64,000 nucleotides of DNA from Limnoperna fortunei (taxonomy: Eukaryota > Mollusca > Bivalvia > Mytilida > Modiolidae). Shown here piece by piece: positions 33,961 to 45,927 of the stretch. The stretch lies in contig OX104115.1 of assembly GCA_944474755.1 (NCBI GenBank), positions 35,537,080 to 35,601,079 on the forward strand. Direction: 5' to 3'. Every line of letters starts with the position of its first letter. The stretch's first letter is position 1. The notes beneath the pieces are model-generated. The model was not told where the DNA came from. It searched no databases and saw only the letters and a program-made list of their open reading frames with translations. The position numbers were made by a program, and so were the translations under genes.

Positions 33961-34670
33961 CAAAATGTAATCAATTCCATGCCTGCCTAGCTTCACTAAA
34001 CTAACTCGGGTTGCATGAAATGAACAAAGTGACAATTTAAAAGTGGTTGATTATATTTTATTCATATGTAACTCTTTAGTATTAACAATTTTCCTCATTT
34101 GGATTGAAAGCTGTACCAGTTTTGTGCAAGATTTAAAAAATACCTCCGTCTTCTCATATCAGAACAATAAAATGATAAAACAAGCCTCCGTCCCCTATCA
34201 TTTTTTTTTAAATTGGGCTGGGGAACCTTAAAAAATAATTCTGCATGGACTGTATTATTGGTTATATTATATAAGGGAGCTAAAAAACCCATATTTAAAA
34301 TAATCTCCCATTCTCCAATAGTGCTGCCTTCACTGCCACCTCGTTTTTGCAATAAATTTCAAATTCATGTTGATGTAAATCTGTTACTTACTGTTTATTT
34401 TTTTTACAAATACCAATATATATATAACATCTAAAAATTAAATAACTAGCCCTTGATTATATTTGTTGTTTTTCCTTTTCACTTTATAATCTTGAGTAAA
34501 TGCTGAAAATATGGTAATTCCCTATGGCTAGCTCAAACATCTTATTTTACATTTGTTTTGTGAATGTGAAGAAAGAAAACCATATCTAAATTTGACCCCT
34601 CATAGTATTTAAAAAAATAACTTTACTGTGGTAATACATAATAAAAAAAGTTATTCCAACTGAAACCCTC

Positions 34671-34863
34671 TTAGATCATTTTTTTTTCATTTTTTAGTTT
34701 TATTTGTTGATATGGTGTTAGGTAAGGGTGCCAAAGATTTCTGTTATTATTCTTAACAATAATATCAAAATTACTACCATGTATGTCATGATGCTTCTTT
34801 TTCACTTCATCCTCGAAGGGATTGCCTTCATCTACATGATGGCGCCTTTTTTGTTCAGATGAC
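34671..34863 (-). CDS. Candidate terminal exon T1 (unassigned)
   Basis: On the - strand, GGATTTAATTTATAG precedes an open stretch of 63 codons ending in TAA. It is strongly charged: SSEQKRRHHVDEGNPFEDEV, then KKKHHDIHGSNFDIIVKN, then WHPYLTPYQQIKLKNEKK. The composition is unlike surrounding AT-rich noise. It could be the C-terminal tail of the anoctamin or of another gene. Starts in phase 2. No homolog recognised. Confidence 0.35.
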
Positions 34864-35304
34864 CTATAAATTAAATCCATATAACTATTAAAATTTTCTT
34901 TAAAGATGATACAGTTTTCAAGCCGTACATGGAATAGGAGTGTGCTTTGTTTAACCTTCTTTAATGTTAATATATTCAGCTTGCTGGACATTATGCATTG
35001 GTCAATATTTACAGGAAAATCAATTGAACAGAGTGAATATTGTGAATATATGATCACTAGTGCTTAAGAACTCATCAGTTTAAATGAGTGTGCGGAATTT
35101 GTTCTACTCACAAGTTTAATCAAAACGCATTTCAGAACAAGTGAACATATTTTCAACATTCATGATTGCGATTGATTATCCTGTTTATTTATTTTAATAT
35201 ATCATAGAAAAGTTAGAGGACCTTTCTTTTGAATGTTGCTGTGCATAAATATTTGCTAGTTATGTCGTTAAGAAAAATAGCATAAAAAACCGACCGAACA
35301 ACAA

Positions 35305-35654
35305 CTTACCTTTTAAACAAAAATATTGAGAAATCTTAACGCAATTGCATTGTTCCAGTTTAAATATTTTCAATTGAGCGTAATATGACGTCGGAATTCT
35401 AATTGTGACGTCATATAAATTCGAATGATTTATCGGGAGTATTTTAAATCATACAATTTCAGAATTCAGACTATAAATAACTGCATTTTTAACAATAACG
35501 ATAATTATGGATAACACATACATGTAGTTCAAACTGCATGTTTAAGTCAGTTTTTACATTTACACAAAACACACACAGCTTACGCATGTGCGAACTAAAC
35601 TTATTGGAATTTTGACACGGCTTTGTTTACATAGCTAAACAGGACGTCATCTTA
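35305..35654. repeat. Dispersed repeat R1, copy 1
   Basis: ACCTTTTAAACAAAA, GAGAAATCTTAACG, ATATGACGTCGGAATTCTAA and CACACAGCTTA..GCATGTGCGAACTAAACTTA match copy 2. Its left flank is a remnant of the retroelement terminus (ACCGACCGAACAACAA at 35290-35305) and its right flank is fragment C, so it sits where the RT of that copy should be. Confidence 0.6.
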
Positions 35655-37205
35655 GAATGTGTAAGTAGGATTGCCAAGTGAACTGTCCATGCCTAACTCA
35701 TTATGTTATTTTTTTTGCAGATAAAAATAATGTTGTTAGGGGCCTTATCTGCTGGCACAACAACATATTTGTCATAAATGTCGGACAAAGTTTTAAGAGC
35801 ATCAAGATTTCTGAAGATTGATGATGCTTTAGTACTCATAGACCTTATTGTTATTTGAATCAATGACCCCCAGGCTTTTATCCACTCGGACAAGGGATCA
35901 ACCTCTTTGTCCTCATGCATTGTCCATTTTCTGGCATAGTCCTCTATTGAATCCATCAATAATTTAAAGTTATAATTCCAGTTGATGGATTTAGATTCAC
36001 GGTACTCTGGCCCTTTGGACAAAATATTGCCGAGTCTTTCATTGTCAACAATATTAAGATCTCTAGTTATCACGTGACCTGAAGGACTATATATGAATGT
36101 GGAATTGTGGCATGAGCAGTCGGGGGTTTGGGTTTTGAAGTCCTTGATCAAAAGATCCCGCAATACACGTTTGTAATTGAAAATTATGTGTGCAATGGGC
36201 GTAGTATAGGTATAAGATATAATAGAAACGGATTTGTTTTTGAAGTATGGTGGAATTTTGGAAGTAACAGACTTGTGATGCAAGATATTACCAAGATTGA
36301 TAGCATCTATGTCTTTGTTAGCAAAATGTTAAGAAAGAAAGGAACGAGGCTCTTTTTCATCTTTGTGTGAGTAAACAGGTTTGATGTTTTCCAATGTCTA
36401 AAATAATAGCTAGAAATCTATACAGAGTGGGCGAAGGGTATGTTAGAGATGACTGGAGACATTTTTGTAAAGAGAATGCAGTGTTTTGAGTGGAACAGAG
36501 TACAATTTAGTGCGAATAGGATGTATAGTGACGATGACCATGACTGCGTTCTCGCCTGTGATTGTGGTTTAAAAGGCCAATCACATTCACATTGCTGCAA
36601 ACTTCTTTTTGTCTACGTAGAGGTGCACTTAATTCAGGATCATTAGAATGATGGTAGATTTTTTAAAGGATGCGGACCTTCACAGACAGAATAGAGTGGT
36701 CTAACTGATTAAAATATTGATATACCGCAGGAAATTTGTTGGTAATAATTCCTGAACGGTGTCCAAATATACTTTTTTTTAAGTCGCCCTTTTGTTTCTC
36801 CAACATAAATAAGTTGCATTCTAACGCGTAGACAATATTTTCTGATTTAAAATCCAGATCATCAAAACATTTGGTGTGATATATTTTGTTTGTTAAATTA
36901 CTTGTAAATTTAGTTTCTGTTATTAAAATATTACAAGTTTTACAATTCTTCGATTTATATTAAGAGATGGTGCAATGTTGTTCATCGTCCTTATAAGTAA
37001 AGATATCATGTAACTGGACGGAACTTGGGCAAATATTGTTAATTTGATCTAAATTGTTATACTGGAATCGACAATCAACCGATTGAACATAAGTCAAATT
37101 CGATTTAGTTTTGACACCTGCCTTCCAATACAACACCGTGTCCATGATGTCATCAGGTCCGGACCTTTTTTTCCTGGGCGACGTCCAAGCCAGCATATCT
37201 GAGGT
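35655..37205 (-). mobile_element. Penelope-like retroelement, fragment C: N-terminal GIY-YIG and linker
   Basis: Read from 37205 downward: KSNLTYVQSVDCRFQYNN, then KNCKTCNILITETKF (C-x2-C), then NIVYALEC, then one frame over IYVGETKGRL (the GIY-YIG signature), HRSGIITNKFPAVYQYFNQ, DHSILSVKVRIL, and HRRERSHGHRHYT. The 196-residue frame 35693-36283 carries HHKSVTSKIPPYFKNKSV, CSCHNSTFIYSPSGHVITRD and VVVPADKAPNNIIFICKK. In this family the latter segment directly precedes the RT. The copy is cut at about 35655, after LGMDSSLGNPTYT, before any RT. It has at least two frameshifts. Confidence 0.75.
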
Positions 37206-37311
37206 CTTCTTGTAAATCATGCTAAAAAGCTACTGGGCGGATGATGTCCTCGGGGACAAATTGTCCACCAGCAGTGACATCGACCCAGTGGTAATAAGAA
37301 AATTAGCAGAG
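37205..37311. repeat. Fragment of a dispersed bivalve repeat
   Basis: The - strand reads CACTGGGTCGATGTCACTGC, TGGTGGACAATTTGTCCCCG and ATCATCCGCCCAGTAG. Related text occurs at about 11040-11110 and 11385-11480 (CCACCCGGTCGATCCCTCTG, CAGTGATTCTT). It separates fragments B and C. Confidence 0.5.
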
Positions 37312-37825
37312 AAAACCGACCGAACAACAAGAGCCAAAAGTCAAGGGACAGTTACGAATCCGGATACAGACAAACACAACACAAAAACCAAAAACACAAA
37401 AAAAACAGAGAGTAACCCGAACCCAATAAAAACCATGGGTGCACTCAGGTGCTCCGGACGAGTAAGCAGTGCCTGCCTCTAATTAGACACCCGTCGAGTT
37501 ACTCATTGTCATGTCTAGGGAAAAGTCAAATCCAGGAATAGGAATCAATAACTATGACTCAGCGAAAATGTCAGATCGTATTTAAGACACTGATTTCCCA
37601 TAACGATCAATTAATTGATGATGACGACCATAGAACTTCTGAAGAGATAACATCAACCTAGGTGCAACAAACCCATGTTTGAGTAGTTTACTAGTCAACA
37701 GCAGTGATCGGTCTAGAAAATCGGAATACCGATCGCAGGATTTAGAATAACGTATAAGTTGTGAAATGTACACACCATACGCTGGAGCTGCTGGAATGTT
37801 GCTGTCGATGAACGGAAAGTTAAGG
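37312..37825 (-). mobile_element. Penelope-like retroelement, fragment B: thumb end and 3' UTR
   Basis: The 37582-37773 frame reads YISQLIRYSKSCDRYSDFLD and KFYGRHHQLIDRYGKSVS, aligning with the end of fragment A. The same 3' UTR and terminal TTGTTGTTCGGTCGGTTTTC follow. It is truncated at its 5' side within NFPFID and is a second, independent insertion. Confidence 0.75.
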
Positions 37826-37907
37826 AAAACATTATGATGTCACTTCAAGGGACAGAAAAAACTTGACTTGACTTCATATGTGAATTACCAGAACTTATTG
37901 CACAAGG

Positions 37908-38003
37908 AAATCTCGGTATTTCATCACTATTAATGTAATATATCGGTATTTCATCAATATCAATGTAATATATCGGTATTTCACCACTATCAATATAATA
38001 ATA
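37908..38003. repeat. 30-bp tandem repeat (3 copies)
   Basis: TCGGTATTTCATCAATATCA followed by ATGTAATATA occurs three times with small changes. Confidence 0.75.
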
Positions 38004-38047
38004 AATAAATCTTCGTGAGCATGTCGTCAAAACTACATCCCTATGTA

Positions 38048-38620
38048 TGTTTATATGAATATTATTTCAAATCAGTCAAATTACGTGTGTTTCCATTGGA
38101 TAAAACAAGGTCAGCTGGTATTAATTAATATTCAGTAATTAATTTGATATGAGAGCATTATCACGTCATGGTAATGCCTCCCCCCCCCCCCCAGGTAGCA
38201 AGTAAAAGTCTTTATTTTTAATTTATATAAATAAATATATGTACATGTACAACCTAAATGAAGTAAATATGTCATAAAGTTTAAAAAATAGTTGTGTATT
38301 GGGTAAAAATGCCAAGCAATGATATATCATGAGGCCCACATTCGAATCATACAGCAAGCAGCTATAAATATAATAATACAGTCTCAAACACATGATTTCT
38401 TAAGTTTTAATGAAATTAATATAATAGTTGCTTATATATCTGACATTTTCATGATGCTTGACTGCACTCGGGACAGTGGTATTGCCTTCAACATTGATAA
38501 TGCCTTCGCCTTTGGCTCGGTCATTATCAGTGTTTCGGTCAATACCACACTCCCTGGTGCAGTCAAGATATCATGACAATGCCCTCTATATAAGCAATTA
38601 TGCATAATTAATGTGCAAAG
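38048..38620. repeat. Duplicated AT-rich block with foldback, copy 1
   Basis: It shares GGATAAAACAAGGTCA, GGGCATTA/GAGCATTA, CATGGTAAT and the region 38430-38575 with copy 2. The stretch 38458-38573 is palindromic: TGACTGCACTCGGGACAGTG pairs with the reverse complement of CTCCCTGGTGCAGTCA. A poly-C run of 14 lies at about 38181-38194. Confidence 0.6.
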
Positions 38621-39117
38621 GTAACATGTGTATACGGCTTAGAAACGGGAGAAAATGTGATTGATTATCTGCCAATCATTATCTATCTACCTGGCACCAA
38701 CAAAAACATAAGGACAAAATGCACTGACAATGTATCAGCATTGTACTTCATTTTGTCAATTTTAAAGGAAGCATGAAATATGAAAAAACAAAGATGGGGA
38801 TACTTTTACCATGTTTAATCTCCTATGATATCATTGACACATTTGACATGTGTTTTTACAGTCACTATCCTGATAAAGTTTTATAGACTGTTAATGAACG
38901 AGTTAGCGTTCTAAAAAGAACCTACATCTCAACAAACCATAAAAGATTGTGTTTGTCTTTCAATTAAAACATATATACTACGATTTGCATTTGCAACAAC
39001 ATCCACCTCCATTTTGAACAAGGTTTCTCTTTACTGAAAGGGAGTTACACACCAAGAATGGAGGGTCCAATTAATTTGTCTATAACATATTCAAATTTAA
39101 CCTGCATATTCACAATT

Positions 39118-39361
39118 ATTTAATATCAGTTAAATTATGTTCAATTCAGCTGGATAAAACAAGGTCAACTGGTAGTAATTATTCTGCAGTAATTTGAAAC
39201 GAGGGCATTATAACGCAGTGATAACGGCCGTGTGCATTATCACATCATGGTAATTCCTTCTACATAGAAAGCACCACAAAACTGTTTATTTTTAATTTGT
39301 ATAATTCATATGCACGTGTATAACATTAATGAAAAGATAAATGTCATAAAAAAAATAGCAA
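39118..39361. repeat. Duplicated AT-rich block, copy 2, left part
   Basis: Continues the order of copy 1 up to GTCATAAA, where the Penelope-like element begins. The rest of copy 2 resumes after the element. Confidence 0.55.
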
Positions 39362-40689
39362 AGACAACCGACCGAACAACAAGAGCCAAAAGTCAAGAGA
39401 CAGTTACAAATCCGGATATAGACAAAACGCAACACAAAAACCAAAAACACAAAAAAAGAAAGAGAGTAACCCGAACCCAATAAAAACCATGGGTGCACTC
39501 GGGTGCTCCGGACGAGTAAGCAGTGCCTGCCTCTAATTAGACACCCGTCGAGTTACTCATTGTCATGTCTAGGGAAAAGTCAAATCCAGGAATAGGAATC
39601 ACTACCTATGACTCAGCAAACATGTCAGATCGTATTTGAGACACTGATTTCCCATAACGATCAATTAAGTCATGGTGACGACCATAGAACTTCTGGAGAG
39701 ATAACATCAACCTAGGTGCAACAAACCCTTGTTCGAGTAGTTTAGCAGTCAACAGCAGGGATCGGTCTAGAAAATCGGAATACCGATCGCAGGATCTAGA
39801 ATAACGTATAAGTTGTGAAATGTACACACCATACGCTGGAGCTGCTGGAATGTTGCTGTCGATGAACGGGAAGTTGACAATTGGAAACTTGAAGTCATCA
39901 CGTTTGTCGTAGAGTCTACTTTGTAGTTTTCCTGAGTCTATTTCTAGAAGTAGGTCTAAGTAAGAGGCTCAGCTTAATGTATTGGTGGTGTCTTTAATTT
40001 CAAGCTCGCTAGGGTAAATTGAATGTAAATAGTCACCAAATTTAGCATTGTTGAGGGACAAAACATCATCAATATAGCGGAATTTTAAATTAAAGGTCTG
40101 GGCCAGTGTCTTTTCTTTCTTCTTCAGCAGGCCTTCTAGGAACTCAGCCTCTTAAGAGTACAAAAACAGGTCGGCGAGGAGAGGAGCACAATTAGTACCT
40201 ATTGGAATACCAACAGTCTGTTGAAAAACATGTCCTCCAAACATGACGAATATGTTGTCAATCAGAAAATCTAACATATGACAGATTTGGTCTTCAGTAT
40301 ATTTAGTATTAGATTTAGAGTCATTAATGACGAAGTAAGTTCTGTCATGACTAATTACTAGGTATTTATATCGTCTCTTTCCGTTTTTCTTGAAAAAGCA
40401 GCGTTTTATAACATCTTTAAGCCTAGTTTTAAGCTGCATATGAGGGATGGCCGTATAGAGTGTCGAAAAATCAAATGTAATGCTGTTACAATGGGAAAGA
40501 GATCCAGACCTCAAGATGTTTATCAGGTCTTTTGAATTTTTTAATATCCATATTTCATTTATTACACTCCTGGAGTAGAAAGTGTCGCTGTATTTTTGAA
40601 GCCCCGTTTTTACTGTAGTTAAAATAGTGGTCAGGAGTTGCGATAGTGTTTTGGTAGTACACTTAGACGATCCTGCTAAAAAACGCTAA
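39362..40689 (-). mobile_element. Penelope-like retroelement (Naiad-type), fragment A: reverse transcriptase and 3' UTR
   Basis: On the - strand, the frames encode TFDFSTLYTAIPH, NGKRRYKYLV, FGGHVFQQTVGIPIGTN and CAPLLADLFLYS, then FRYIDDVLSLNN (catalytic YIDD, near 40070), YDKRDDFKFPIVNFPFI and RYSRSCDRYSDFLDRSLLL. This is the RT core through thumb of a Penelope-like element. It is interrupted by stops, for example TAA at about 40152 straight after LFLYS. A 3' UTR of about 230 bp follows, ending TTGTTGTTCGGTCGGTT at about 39366. The copy is 5'-truncated near 40680 and not functional. Confidence 0.8.
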
Positions 40690-41000
40690 TTAGACAAAGA
40701 ACTGCACATCGCCTGCAAAATAGCGAAAAATTATATATCACGAAGCACACATTTAAATCATACAACAAACAGATCAAAACATTCTAAAACACATGGTTTC
40801 TTAATTCATCAATGAAATAAATAAAATAATCTGTCTACTTGACAGTACTCGGAACAGTGGAATTGCCTTCAACATTGATAATACCCTCGTCTTTGGCTCT
40901 GGCATTATCAATGTTTTAGGCAATACCACTCCTTTTTGCAGTCAAAATATCACCATTACAATGCCCGTTATATATGCAACTATTGTATAAGTATTACTCC
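40690..41000. repeat. Duplicated AT-rich block, copy 2, right part
   Basis: ATATATCACGAAGCACACAT, GGAACAGTGGAATTGCC and TTCAACATTGATAATACC match copy 1 at 38321-38510. Together with 39118-39361 it shows that the retroelement fragment at 39362-40689 interrupts this block. Confidence 0.55.
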
Positions 41001-44000
41001 AGAAGCCCTGATAATTATTCCATACCTATCCAGACTTCCTTTTCCCATTTCAGCTGTCGCAAAATGCAACTTCCGTAAACAATCACTCATTTCAGCTGTC
41101 GCAAAATGCAAGTTCTGTAAACAATACACAAATACATGTCAAAATTTATGACACAACCTACCTGTTAAATCAGAAATGAAAGTATTATTGGCAAAAAAAC
41201 AAAAAATTACCATACTTTACGGTTTAAAGGTCGATACAGGGTAAAGTTCGAATGGCTATTAGATAAATTTAGGATTCAGTTTGATAGGTCAAAGCATAAT
41301 ATAAGGGACAAAATCGGTGAAGTAAACAACACAAATTCATATTTATTCATCATTATTACATTGCCTTAATATATAAACATCATCTGGCTAAACAGTACAT
41401 CTTTTCCGGAATTAGCTCCGCAGGAAACTACTTTAAGTCAAAATATCCTCTTCTTTAGTTATTTTTCCCACAGACACTTTTTTTTTATTTGGAAAAAAGG
41501 GTCAAAACACCTTTAAAACAGAAAAACACCGTATACGCAGTCAATTTTCTTCGAAAAAAGGTATCGACCTATAAACCGTCCAAATAACATGCAAAAGGGA
41601 CAATGTTTTATCTAGTTATTGCTGACCTCATGTTAAATGTCTTTTGTTTTGAAGACATTTTTGATACATGCTTTACAGCTGTTATCTCTTAGTTATTGAC
41701 TATCTTGAATATCCTTTTTGCAGTTTAAAGGAAGCAAATTATTAAAGATGCCGAATTCCTACACCTCCCATATTTATAAATATCATGTCAAATGAATTTA
41801 AAACAATAATTGGGTTGATTGTTACATGTCACAATTTGTAGATCTTTACCGTCGTGGTACAAATTCCATAACATTCTTTTAAAGTTCGAAAACAAAATTT
41901 TATTAACAAAACTAAAATCAGTAACTATACCTTTCTGGAATCTAACTGCACCTTACTGGGCACATCTGGTATGACATATGCAAGGACGAATTTTAAAACA
42001 AAAACAATATGCTGAAACATTCAAATAAAATAATAATCTTTTGCAATGATAAAAGATGCATGGTAGATTTCTAATTTCTCACCCGATGTATTGAAATAAC
42101 TCTTTACTTCCTGTTAGTGAGATTTCTCTGTCTCGCTAGATGCGATTGCTTATTATGACTTCAGTTTATTAGGATGTCATTAATTTTACAGTTATGTATA
42201 CACAAATGACTAGCAACACACCGTAGAAATGCCTCAAAAAATCTGGAACGTTGTTGAGAAAACATATCAAATCACTCGTGGAAAGCTGATTCAAGAAAAT
42301 CTCAAACTCTCAGGCAGAGATATCTGTGTGTGCAATCCCTCGGCAGAGCCTCGGGATGGACAAGATATCTTTGCCCTTGGAATTGAGATTTTCTTGTCTC
42401 GCCTTTCCACTTGTGATAGATACTATTTATCTCTATTTTGCAGTATCATTTCTTTGATCCTTTTGTGGGGTGTCATCCCATCTGTATCGAGAACTGGCTA
42501 AGTAAACACAGTGACATCACAATGTTGCAAAGATTGGGACGAGAAAAGGCATCTTGCTTCAAAAAATGTAAATAATCCACATGTACAGAATATTACACAG
42601 TATTTTGTTGGACAAAACCAACCATGAAGAATACTTACAAAAATTGTTTCCGTTTCATTTTTGAACCAAATGTATGCAACATTGATCGTAAACAAAGACA
42701 TAAAACTATCAAGAATAAACATAATATAAATTTATACAAAATAAAACTCATCTGAATCTACAATACATCGGCTTGTTTTATAAATACTTGCCTCTGATAA
42801 AAGGCGAAATGCAAATACTTATGTATTTTGACTAACGGTGTAAAACAACTATATTCATTGTAACTGTAGGAAAAAGACACCACAAGGGAATTTTTAAAAT
42901 TCCTAGCAAAATGCATGTGTATGAAAAAGTTGGAGAGACCATTATATTTTATTCCTTTTTTAGTTTTGTTGAAACATATTTTTTCTACAAATATACCAAC
43001 TGCTATGACATAATAAACATCAAAGTTTACCTTTAAAGGTTCTATAGTTTGGTAGTTAAATTAAGAACTAATCGTAGTTATTTATCTATTCACAAAGAAA
43101 TAAGCTTGATGGTGTTGTGCAGATGGGTTAATGGTCGGTGCGTACAACATCGATAAGTTTATTTCAGATGAACAGGACAAATAATACACTGCAATAATAA
43201 ATCCTTACAATTTAAGCTTTAACATCTTCTGTATTAAAAAGACTATTGAAAACACTGCAAAATGGGAAAGAAGGTAGTAGAATTTATTATTTTCCTGTCT
43301 GGCGTCTCTCACTTAACATGTGTTACAATGACAACTGAAAATTTGTTTCTTCGAGTATAATATCCCCCAATCATGTACAACATCAAGTGTGAATGTATTG
43401 TGAATAGTTTTCTCTTCTTAAATAATAATCCTTTAGAGTGTGTGACATTGTGATTTGAATTTAGGTCATATTACAGCAATAAGATGCAGAAGGTCATCTG
43501 GTACTGTCGCAATCCTCACCATGCAAAAATTTTGAGTTATCTTATAATTCAATCGATACCTAAAAGAGTTTAGATTGTTGCTAGAACCAATTCTTAATTT
43601 ACCATTCTAATACGACATCCCTATAACGTCAAACGATATACATGTATTACCCGATATATGCCAACTTCAAACAAGCGCAATGCGACGTCACGTCACAAGA
43701 GGGTTTACGACGTCACAATGTCAACATTTGAATTTTGAAGTTCTGATTACAAGTATGTCAATAAATAAAACACATCGAGGGTATTATATGGTAAAATTAA
43801 GAAATACATTAGTGTGAGGTATAAAATGAGGACAAATATAAGGTCTGACAATGTTCTAATTCGCATAGAGCCCAATAGCAATAATCGATTTCTATTCTAA
43901 TATGTCTAAAAATTGGTTTAAAATTTCGAAGCGGCTCTTAGAGGACGCTTTCAATGGTAATACTGCTTTTTTAACTAATAAGATATATACCAAAACAGTA

Positions 44001-44056
44001 TGTTTTAGTAAATAAAATTGACATAAACATATATTCTCTTCAGTTTATTGAATATA
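41001..44056. other. Region without a confident gene
   Basis: If the anoctamin gene continues, this is expected to hold its C-terminal exons. A weak - strand candidate at 42634-42700 (between CTTGATAG and GTAAGTATT, reading FMSLFTINVAYIWFKNETE) has exon-like borders but does not match the family. A short inverted pair, GATATCTGTG..CAAGATATC with TCCCTCGGCAGAGCCTCGGGA between, lies at 42319-42370. Confidence 0.3.
41040..41125. repeat. 38-40 bp direct repeat (2 copies)
   Basis: CATTTCAGCTGTCGCAAAAT then GCAACTTCCGTAAACAAT, repeated as GCAAGTTCTGTAAACAAT. Confidence 0.7.
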
Positions 44057-44404
44057 CGTACCTTTTAAACAAAAGAATTGAGAAATCTTAACGAAATTGC
44101 ATTGTTCCAGTTTGAATTTTTCAGTTAAGCGTAATATGACGTCGGAATTCTAATTTGCATGCAGAATTGTTAAAAAAAATAATTTATTGGGAGTAGTTTA
44201 CATAATATATATCTCCGAATTCAGACTAAAAATAAGTGCATTATTAACAATAACGATAATTATGGATTACACATAACAAACTGCATTTTTAAGTTTTTAC
44301 ATTTACCCCAAAACACACAGCTTATGCATGTGCGAACTAAACTTATTGGAATTTTGACACGGCTTTGTTTACATAGCTAAAGCAGGGCGTCATATTAGAA
44401 TATT
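44057..44404. repeat. Dispersed repeat R1, copy 2
   Basis: Aligns with copy 1 across its length in direct orientation, ending GGCGTCATATTAGAAT. No Penelope-like sequence is next to this copy, so R1 is a separate repeat. No coding frame. Confidence 0.6.
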
Positions 44405-45793
44405 CAATAAATGATTTGTTTAAGTTCATTTTGTCCACCGTACATTGCAAATTTAGATGGAGTTCTTAACCAAAAATTTGTATCATGAACGGCGGCTAGA
44501 AAATCAAGGCTTCTAGGGTCTGCTTGAATCGAAAAACACAGGATTTTGTCGTATGAGAATTGTAATAATTCATTCTGGGTATAATGCTATACTCATTTAA
44601 ACACGGGCTGGGATTAATATTCATATTTTCTACCTCGCTATTGCTTGGTCGAAAAATAAACACATATAAAAAGCCCCGGCCATGTGTAAATGAGTACAAC
44701 ATCATGCGCCTCAGGAGTTATTTCTTAGGTGTGTGCCTTCAGGTCTTGCTTTTAAAACAATATTCAGAAAGCTTAATATTAAATGTTCTATACAGCAAAA
44801 TACTGTCACACATTATGTATCTACATGTCTTAAACAAGTTAATATGTTAAGTAACATTCACTATAAAAACAAAACAGCATTTTGCATAAATGCATTCTGA
44901 CAATATAACTGAAAAATATATAAATGCATGTCCCATCATCTTTTCATGATTACCTGCATTGTTTATCATCCTAAATAAACAAAACATTTTTTTTATAATT
45001 GCACTATGATTTTATAGTATTTTTACATTGTCAAGCCTTGTGTTCTGGTAGTGTTCAAATAAAATGTCATCAAAAATACCAAGGTAAGTTGAATTTCGTC
45101 TAATCAAGACTCATCAGTGGCGCTCAAACCCAAACAATATATAAAATCCAAATGATGTAGATGTTTTAGAGCTTTTATCACAAAAATTTCAAAACGTTAT
45201 ACCAAATCCGGCTAAGAATATATACACCTTGAAAATTGATAAACATTAGAATTAAAAGAATTAAAATACTTTTCGAAATTTAAGGGCAGTAAATTTAGAC
45301 AATAATTCGAGATAAGGTTTTTGTTTTTGTGTGACCTCTTGTTTTGATTCCTACCAGATTTTTTTAAATGCTGTAGCCAGTGGCTCCCAAGAGCACTCAT
45401 TGTTCAACTGAATGTACATATCACTGAAATGTATGCAAAGTTGAAAAAAAAATCCTTTTTTTAAACAATTTTCAGAAAAAGCTAGAATACATTGAAAGCC
45501 ACTCATCTTCATGTGACTACATCTAGTTAATTTTGCTGAACACGGTGAAATAAAACAAGATTTTAGAAGATTTTCTACTTTTATTAATGGTGAGTCTTCC
45601 TTGTTGGACATGCCTTCCAAGGATCATTCATACTTAGTTTGAATCACATTGAGTCTGTGGTTTACGAGTTATTTACATTAAAATAAGCCTAATTTAAATG
45701 ATTGGTGTAATTTAAAAATGTATCTGAAAGATGGACATTTCAGTTGACCTGTCCCAAATAAATTTTTATTCTAATTAATTAATATTTCTCTAC
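44405..45793. other. Region downstream of anoctamin exon i
   Basis: 45050-45240 is a - strand piece of the dispersed repeat with AGACTCATCAGTGGCGCTCA. The 89-residue - strand frame at 45351-45620 is open but unlike anoctamin and unrecognised; not called. Confidence 0.35.
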
Positions 45794-45927
45794 CTCAAAT
45801 CCAAGAAAAATCCATAGTCTGATGTAAGGACTGTAAGATCTTCCCCACGAAGAAGTAAAACCAATCAGCAAGCCATTAGAAACTACGCTACATACGTTAA
45901 CGAACTGCAATATCACATACCAGGTGC
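45794..45927 (-). CDS. Anoctamin exon i (helix 7)
   Basis: 134 nt, completing DIG|TWYVILQFVNVCSVVSNGLL, then IGFTSSWGRSYSPYIRLWIF and LGFE. Donor GAG|GTAGAG, phase 0. The next exon was not found. Confidence 0.8.

Noticed and set aside
37219..37482. 87-codon + strand frame (Thr/Lys/Asn-rich end)
   Set aside because: It lies antisense across a dispersed repeat and the 3' UTR of the Penelope-like fragment B.
42634..42700. - strand segment with exon-like borders (FMSLFTINVAYIWF)
   Set aside because: It does not match the anoctamin region expected here and its entry phase does not fit exon i. Kept only as a weak note.
45351..45620. 89-codon - strand frame
   Set aside because: No splice context, no match to anoctamin and no recognised domain.
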